This document shows, piece after piece, positions 11,701 through 17,700 of a stretch of DNA of 64,000 nucleotides. A program made the position numbers and the translations under genes. The DNA comes from Hyalella azteca (Eukaryota; Arthropoda; Malacostraca; Amphipoda; Hyalellidae). Under the pieces are notes generated by a model that was not told the origin of the DNA, ran no database searches, and was given only the letters and a program-made list of their open reading frames with translations. The stretch spans positions 25,963 through 89,962 of the forward strand of contig NW_025942170.1 of assembly GCF_000764305.2 (NCBI RefSeq). Reading direction: 5' to 3'. Position 1 is the stretch's first letter, and each line of letters begins with the position of its first letter.

Positions 11701-14700
11701 TGAAGGGCCAAGTCAAGAGCAAAGAGAAGGGCCCAGTGGAGGGCCAAGTGAAGGGCCCAGTGAAGGGCCAAGTGAAGGGCCAAGTGAAGGGCGCAGTGAA
11801 GGGCCAAGTGAAGGGCCAAGTGAAGGGCGCAGTGAAGGGTGCAGTGAAGGGCGCAGTGAAGGGCCCAGTGAAGGGCCCAGTGAAGGGCCCAGTGAAGGGC
11901 GCAGTGAAGGGCGTCGCACCATGAAGGCAGCGCGGTGGATGATGTCCAGGTTGTCCCTGTTGATGCCCTTAGCGAAGTGCTGCTCCATCAGCGTCGCCCA
12001 CTGCGTCCTGGGGAGCCCCGTGAGCGCCGGTACACTGCGCTCACTGTCGCTCACGCTGCCTGCTCACGGGGGGGACATGAGGGGACATGAGGGGATATGA
12101 GGGGACATGGTCAGAAAGTGGACAATAAGTAGCTTTTTTGCCCCTTGTTCAATCACTCCCGTCATGAATATGGGCAATAACAACAATACCTCCACCACCA
12201 GCAGGATTGTCACCACCACGCCCCTTCCCACCCGTCCTGTTGGGCGGTGCCTCCCACGACTTCTTCTCATCCCCTCCCCCACTTCCACACCACCCTTCCC
12301 CCACCACCCACACCACCCTCCCCCACNNNNNNNNNNNNNNNNNNNNNNNNNNNNNNNNNNNNNNNNNNNNNNNNNNNNNNNNNNNNNNNNNNNNNNNNNN
12401 NNNNNNNNNNNNNNNNNNNNNNNNNNNNNNNNNNNNNNNNNNNNNNNNNNNNNNNNNNNNNNNNNNNNNNNNNNNNNNNNNNNNNNNNNNNNNNNNNNNN
12501 NNNNNNNNNNNNNNNNNNNNNNNNNNNNNNNNNNNNNNNNNNNNNNNNNNNNNNNNNNNNNNNNNNNNNNNNNNNNNNNNNNNNNNNNNNNNNNNNNNNN
12601 NNNNNNNNNNNNNNNNNNNNNNNNNNNNNNNNNNNNNNNNNNNNNNNNNNNNNNNNNNNGTAGCACAATACTGCTCGTTATTGACAATGTAGTACACTAA
12701 TGTACTGCACGAAGTAGCACAATACTGCTCGTTATTGACAATGTAGTACACTAATGTACTGCACGAAGTAGCACAATACTGCTCGTTATTGACAATGTAG
12801 TACACTAATGTACTGCACGAAGTAGCACAATAATGCTCGTTATTGACAATGTAGTACACTAATGTACTGCACGAAGTAGCACAATACTGCTCGTTATTGA
12901 CAATGTAGTACACTAATGTACTGCACGAAGTAGCACAATACTGCTCGTTATTGACAATGTAGTACACTAATGTACTGCACGAAGTAGCACAATACTGCTC
13001 GTTATTGACAATGTAGTACACTAATGTACTGCACGAAGTAGCACCTGTCTCTTATACACATCTAGATGTGTATAAGAGACAGGACTAGACGTGACCCACG
13101 AGACGGTAGCAGAGTTCCTGGAGGGGCAGACGCTGGACGAGGCGCTGGCGCAGAAGAAGATCTTCATTTGTGACCTCGCGGTGCTCGAGAACCTGCCCTG
13201 CAAGGACGGCAGAATTGTCAGTAACGCTCGCTTGCGAACTAAAATATATGTTTATTTTTTGTTCGATTGCGAATATAAAATACATGAGGGTAACATGAGG
13301 GTAATGTGAGGGTAACATGAGGGCGTAGAGCAGACCACGGCACCACTTACGAACAAAAATATATGTTAGAAGGCTCTTTAAATATGCATTTCTTAAGAAC
13401 GAGACTCGAGTTCTTACGAACTCGAATTCGGTTCTCTATAACACGAGCAACTGGTGGATGTAGCATATGCACATCTGTATCTTTCGTGATATGATATGCG
13501 GATATGAGTATATATGTGTATGTGCATATAGATTGATGTGATATATGCGTACGAGTATCTAAGTATATGATATATGCATATGAAACATATGGATATCATA
13601 ATGTATATCATGAATGTATATTTGTTTAGTTGGATATGATCTAAAAGCTTTCCCGGATAATGAGCAACAGTGAAGGAATGAAGCCACGGGGAGTGGGCTC
13701 CCAAATTACCGATGTTTACTTGACGATGGTGACTTAAAATTCTCATTTGCGTGAGAGCCTTAATTAATATAGGTCGTTTTTTAGTGAACCTTGTTGCGTA
13801 TTACTCGAGTCTGCCATTGCAACTTCGTGTTAAGATCATGTCTGTTTCATGTCTAACAGCTGCCTTACATGTTAAGATCATGTCTATTTCATGTCTAACA
13901 GCTGCCTTACATGTTAAGATCATGTCTGTTTCATGTCTAACAGCTGCCTTACATCTGTCTCTTATACACATCTAGATGTGTATAAGAGACAGCTAGAAAC
14001 TAGTGTTGTGCATGCTGCTAGTGTACTAGAAACTAGTGTTGTGCATGCTGCTAGTGTACTAGAAACTAGTGTTGTGCATGCTGCTAGTGTACTAGAAACT
14101 AGTGTTGTGCATGCTGCTAGTGTACTAGAAACTAGTGTTGTGCATGCTGCTAGTGTACTAGAAACTAGTGTTGTGCATGCTGCTAGTGTACTAGAAACTA
14201 GTGTTGTGCATGCTNCGCTCGTACTGCGCCATGACGCACCTGACGGTGGAGAAGAGACGCTCGTACTGCGCCATGACGCACCTGACGGAGGAGAAGAGAC
14301 GCTCGTACTGCGTCATGACGCACCTGACGGTGGAGAAGAGACGCTCGTACTGCGCCATGACGCACCTGACGGTGGAGAAGAGACGCTCGTACTGCGCCAT
14401 ACAGATGGGTATTGTGCCACGCAGACACAGCGGCTGTAGCTGCTCGCGGTCTATCAGGCGGCGCATGACGCACAGCGAGTAGATCACGTTAGCGGCGCGA
14501 GATACCTGCCATAATCACTATTATTATTATCTTAATATTATAATTACTAGTATTATTATTCTTTTATTATTATCATTATTATTATTAGAGAAACTAAATT
14601 ATTATTACCTATTATAAGCATAGCAAATAGATTATGTTAGCGGCACATGATACGTGGCATGTTAATCAATTATTCGCATTACAAGAACAATTTACACATA

Positions 14701-17700
14701 AATGTGCAAAACATACACCAGAATAATGTGAATAATGTTACATTATAAATGAATTTATAATATAACGATACATTATAATATTTATATAATTTATATAATA
14801 TATATAATTATAAAATAAGGATATATTATATTTACATAATTTATATAAATATAAATAAATGATAGGTGTAATGTTAGGACCTGCTTGGTGGTGGGTGCCC
14901 AGCTGTAGTGGTCCAGACAGTAGTAGTTGCTGTTGATGGCCAGCGGTGTACGGTTCATTAGGTACGCATACTTCTCCCTGTCAAACATCAACATTAAATG
15001 CGCCAATACATGCATTAAATAAGTTAATACATAAAGTAAATGCGTCAATATATGCGTATGCGTCAATACATACATTAAATAGGTTAATACATGCCTTAAT
15101 GCAACAATACATGCACTAATTGCGTCAATAGATACATTAAATAGGTTAATACAAGCGTTAAATGCAACAATACATTAATTAAATACGTCAATACATACAT
15201 TAAATGCACCAATACAATATATGATTACAGTTTTAGTACACAAGTCTATCCAGATAATAAATTAAATTACAGTTTCAACTGAAATTATATTTTCCTTGCA
15301 TCTTATTCGGCACGGACAACCTATTTCTATTACAATTGTGTAAATAAAAATTCAGGTTGAGCAGTTTAGGATAATATACACTGGGAAAAGTGAGCCAGAT
15401 TTTGTCTAAATTGTGATACATTTATCGCTCTTGAGTACCGTACCTATATCATTCTGACCCAGTATGGCAGTAATGTACCAGTAATAAGTCGTATCAATAT
15501 TACGTGTGTTCTTCTATAGGTAAAGCAGTGTCAGCATTTGGACAATGTAACACGTTGATTTACGTGTGTTCTACTGTAGGTAAAGCAGTGTGGCAGTATT
15601 TAGACAATGTAACACGTTGATTTACGTGTGTTCTACTGTAGGTAAAGCAGTGTAGTCATGGGCAGGGTGGGTCATGGGCAGGGTGGGTCATGGGCAGGGT
15701 GGGTCATGGGCAGGGAGAGTCATGGGCAGGGTGGGTCATGGGCAGGGTGGGTCATGGGCAGGGAGAGTCATGGGCAGGGTGAGTCATGCATACATTGGAC
15801 GGAATACGATGATAAAGTGTGCATTTTCCCTCAGACACACTTATGACTCAGCGCCATCGACGTTGACAATAAACCGGAATAAAATTCAGACGCGGGCCCG
15901 ACTCTGCATCAGGCGCCGCCCAGGACTCGGGCAGCGCGTAAATCAGCCGCTCATGTCCGCCTCGGCCGGGCTTGAAGTGCAGCCTCTGAGCAGCTTGTAA
16001 GCTCGGCATGACTCGGCCATGACAACCTATGTTATAATCTCACGACATACTTATCATACCCCTAGGTGACGAGAGCCACCACCACCACCATCACCACACC
16101 ACTCACCCATGGTAGCGTGCAGAGGAGGTACCGGCATGCGTGGTAGGGACCGCTGGCAGGAGTACAGGCTGGGCTGGTACCCCGACACGAGCTTCACACA
16201 CACGCCCCACACGCGCGTCTTCAGGGACATCTCCCGGGGCTTCTCGTCTGCGATGTTATACTTTATATCATTGTTATCAATGTAGCATCTTATATATATC
16301 ATTCTTATCACTTGTATCATCTTATATATCATTGTTATCACTTGTACAATCTTATATATATCATTGTCGTTACTTGTAGCATCTTATATACCGTATCATT
16401 ATTGTCAATGTAGAATTGTTATGATTTGTATAATTGTTATCACTAATATATGTCATTTTTATCACTTTGTAGCATTATATAACTTATATATACCATTGAC
16501 ATCACTTCTATAATTGTTATCACAGATATGTGTCATTGTTATCACTTTGTAGCATTATAACTTATATATACCATTGGTATCACTAATATATGTCATTTTT
16601 ATCACTTGTATAAATGTTACTAGTTACATAGTAGGGTACATTGAATCCACTTATGATACATTGTTATCACTGATACAGTCAGCTACATAGTTATCTGTAC
16701 ACTCACACATCCAGCCGCGATACGCCAGCAGTATACGCAGCAGATATTGTCGTACACGCATGAGAACCACGAAGAACCCGACACTGATGCCGCACGACAC
16801 CACGGCGTTGCGAACCCACGTGGGTGAACCTGCGGGGAGAACCACAAATGAGGGAACGGCATTGTGTGGGGAACCACATGTGAAGAAACCGTGTTGCACA
16901 GTGAACCACATGTGAGTGAACCGTGTTGCACGGTGAACCACATGTGAGTGAACCGTGTTGCACGGTGAACCACATATGAGGTAAATGATTTGTATGGTGA
17001 ACCACATATGAGGTAAGGCATTACACGGTGAACAACGCGTGAACTAAATCACAATTTACAACAGTTAGGAAGCATCAAATAACACTGTATTTGATGCTTC
17101 CTAGGAAGCATCAAATACAGTTCACAATTGTTAAAGGGAACAATGAATGCAATAACATTCATTCATTCCAAGGGAAATGGGCAGATCTCATTAGATAAAC
17201 ATCAAAATATGAAATATTCAACAGATATTCAACAATACACATTCCACAAATAACATGGCAGTTCATTCACCAGGGTGAGTGTTTTCAATTTTCAACCCAG
17301 CATGGTGGTCAAATGAGAGTATTTTCAACCCACGGTGCAAGCATGGTGGTCAAATGTGCAGTATTTTCAACCCACGGTGGTTAAATGTGCAGTATTTTCA
17401 ACCCACGATGCAGGTATGCAAGGTTAAGATAACCCCACAGCTTCTGCATGGTGCACTGAAAAGGTGATAACACACAGCCTTCTCAACAGACATGGAGATA
17501 ACACAAGACAACAACATCATAAACATCAATGCTGCATAAGCAGCATAACAACAACAAATAATAACCTTGATTAATGTAAGATAGTTAATTAGATTATTCA
17601 AAATGAATTTAGATAACAATGATATTAAGGGTATAGGGCCATTCATTAAAATGACTGTGATTAAAATTAATGCAATTTGTATTCAAAAATTCTTTGGAGT

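Noticed and set aside
11541..12054. LALHWALH and KGQVKGPV repeat ORFs
   Set aside because: Both are opposite-strand readings of a 12-bp intronic minisatellite.
12064..13021. Long ORFs crossing the N gap
   Set aside because: Most residues are unknown (N); the rest is a 54-bp array.
13085..13216. Lipoxygenase as a gene nested in CPT1
   Set aside because: Adapter junctions flank the fragment on both sides, so adjacency is not genomic.
13933..14439. 168-codon ORF with [11 protein letters not shown] repeats
   Set aside because: It contains the adapter peptide [12 protein letters not shown], a 33-bp array and an N.
15886..16010. GC-rich island as the missing CPT1 exon
   Set aside because: None of its frames resembles the expected CPT1 segment, and no well-phased splice sites are seen.
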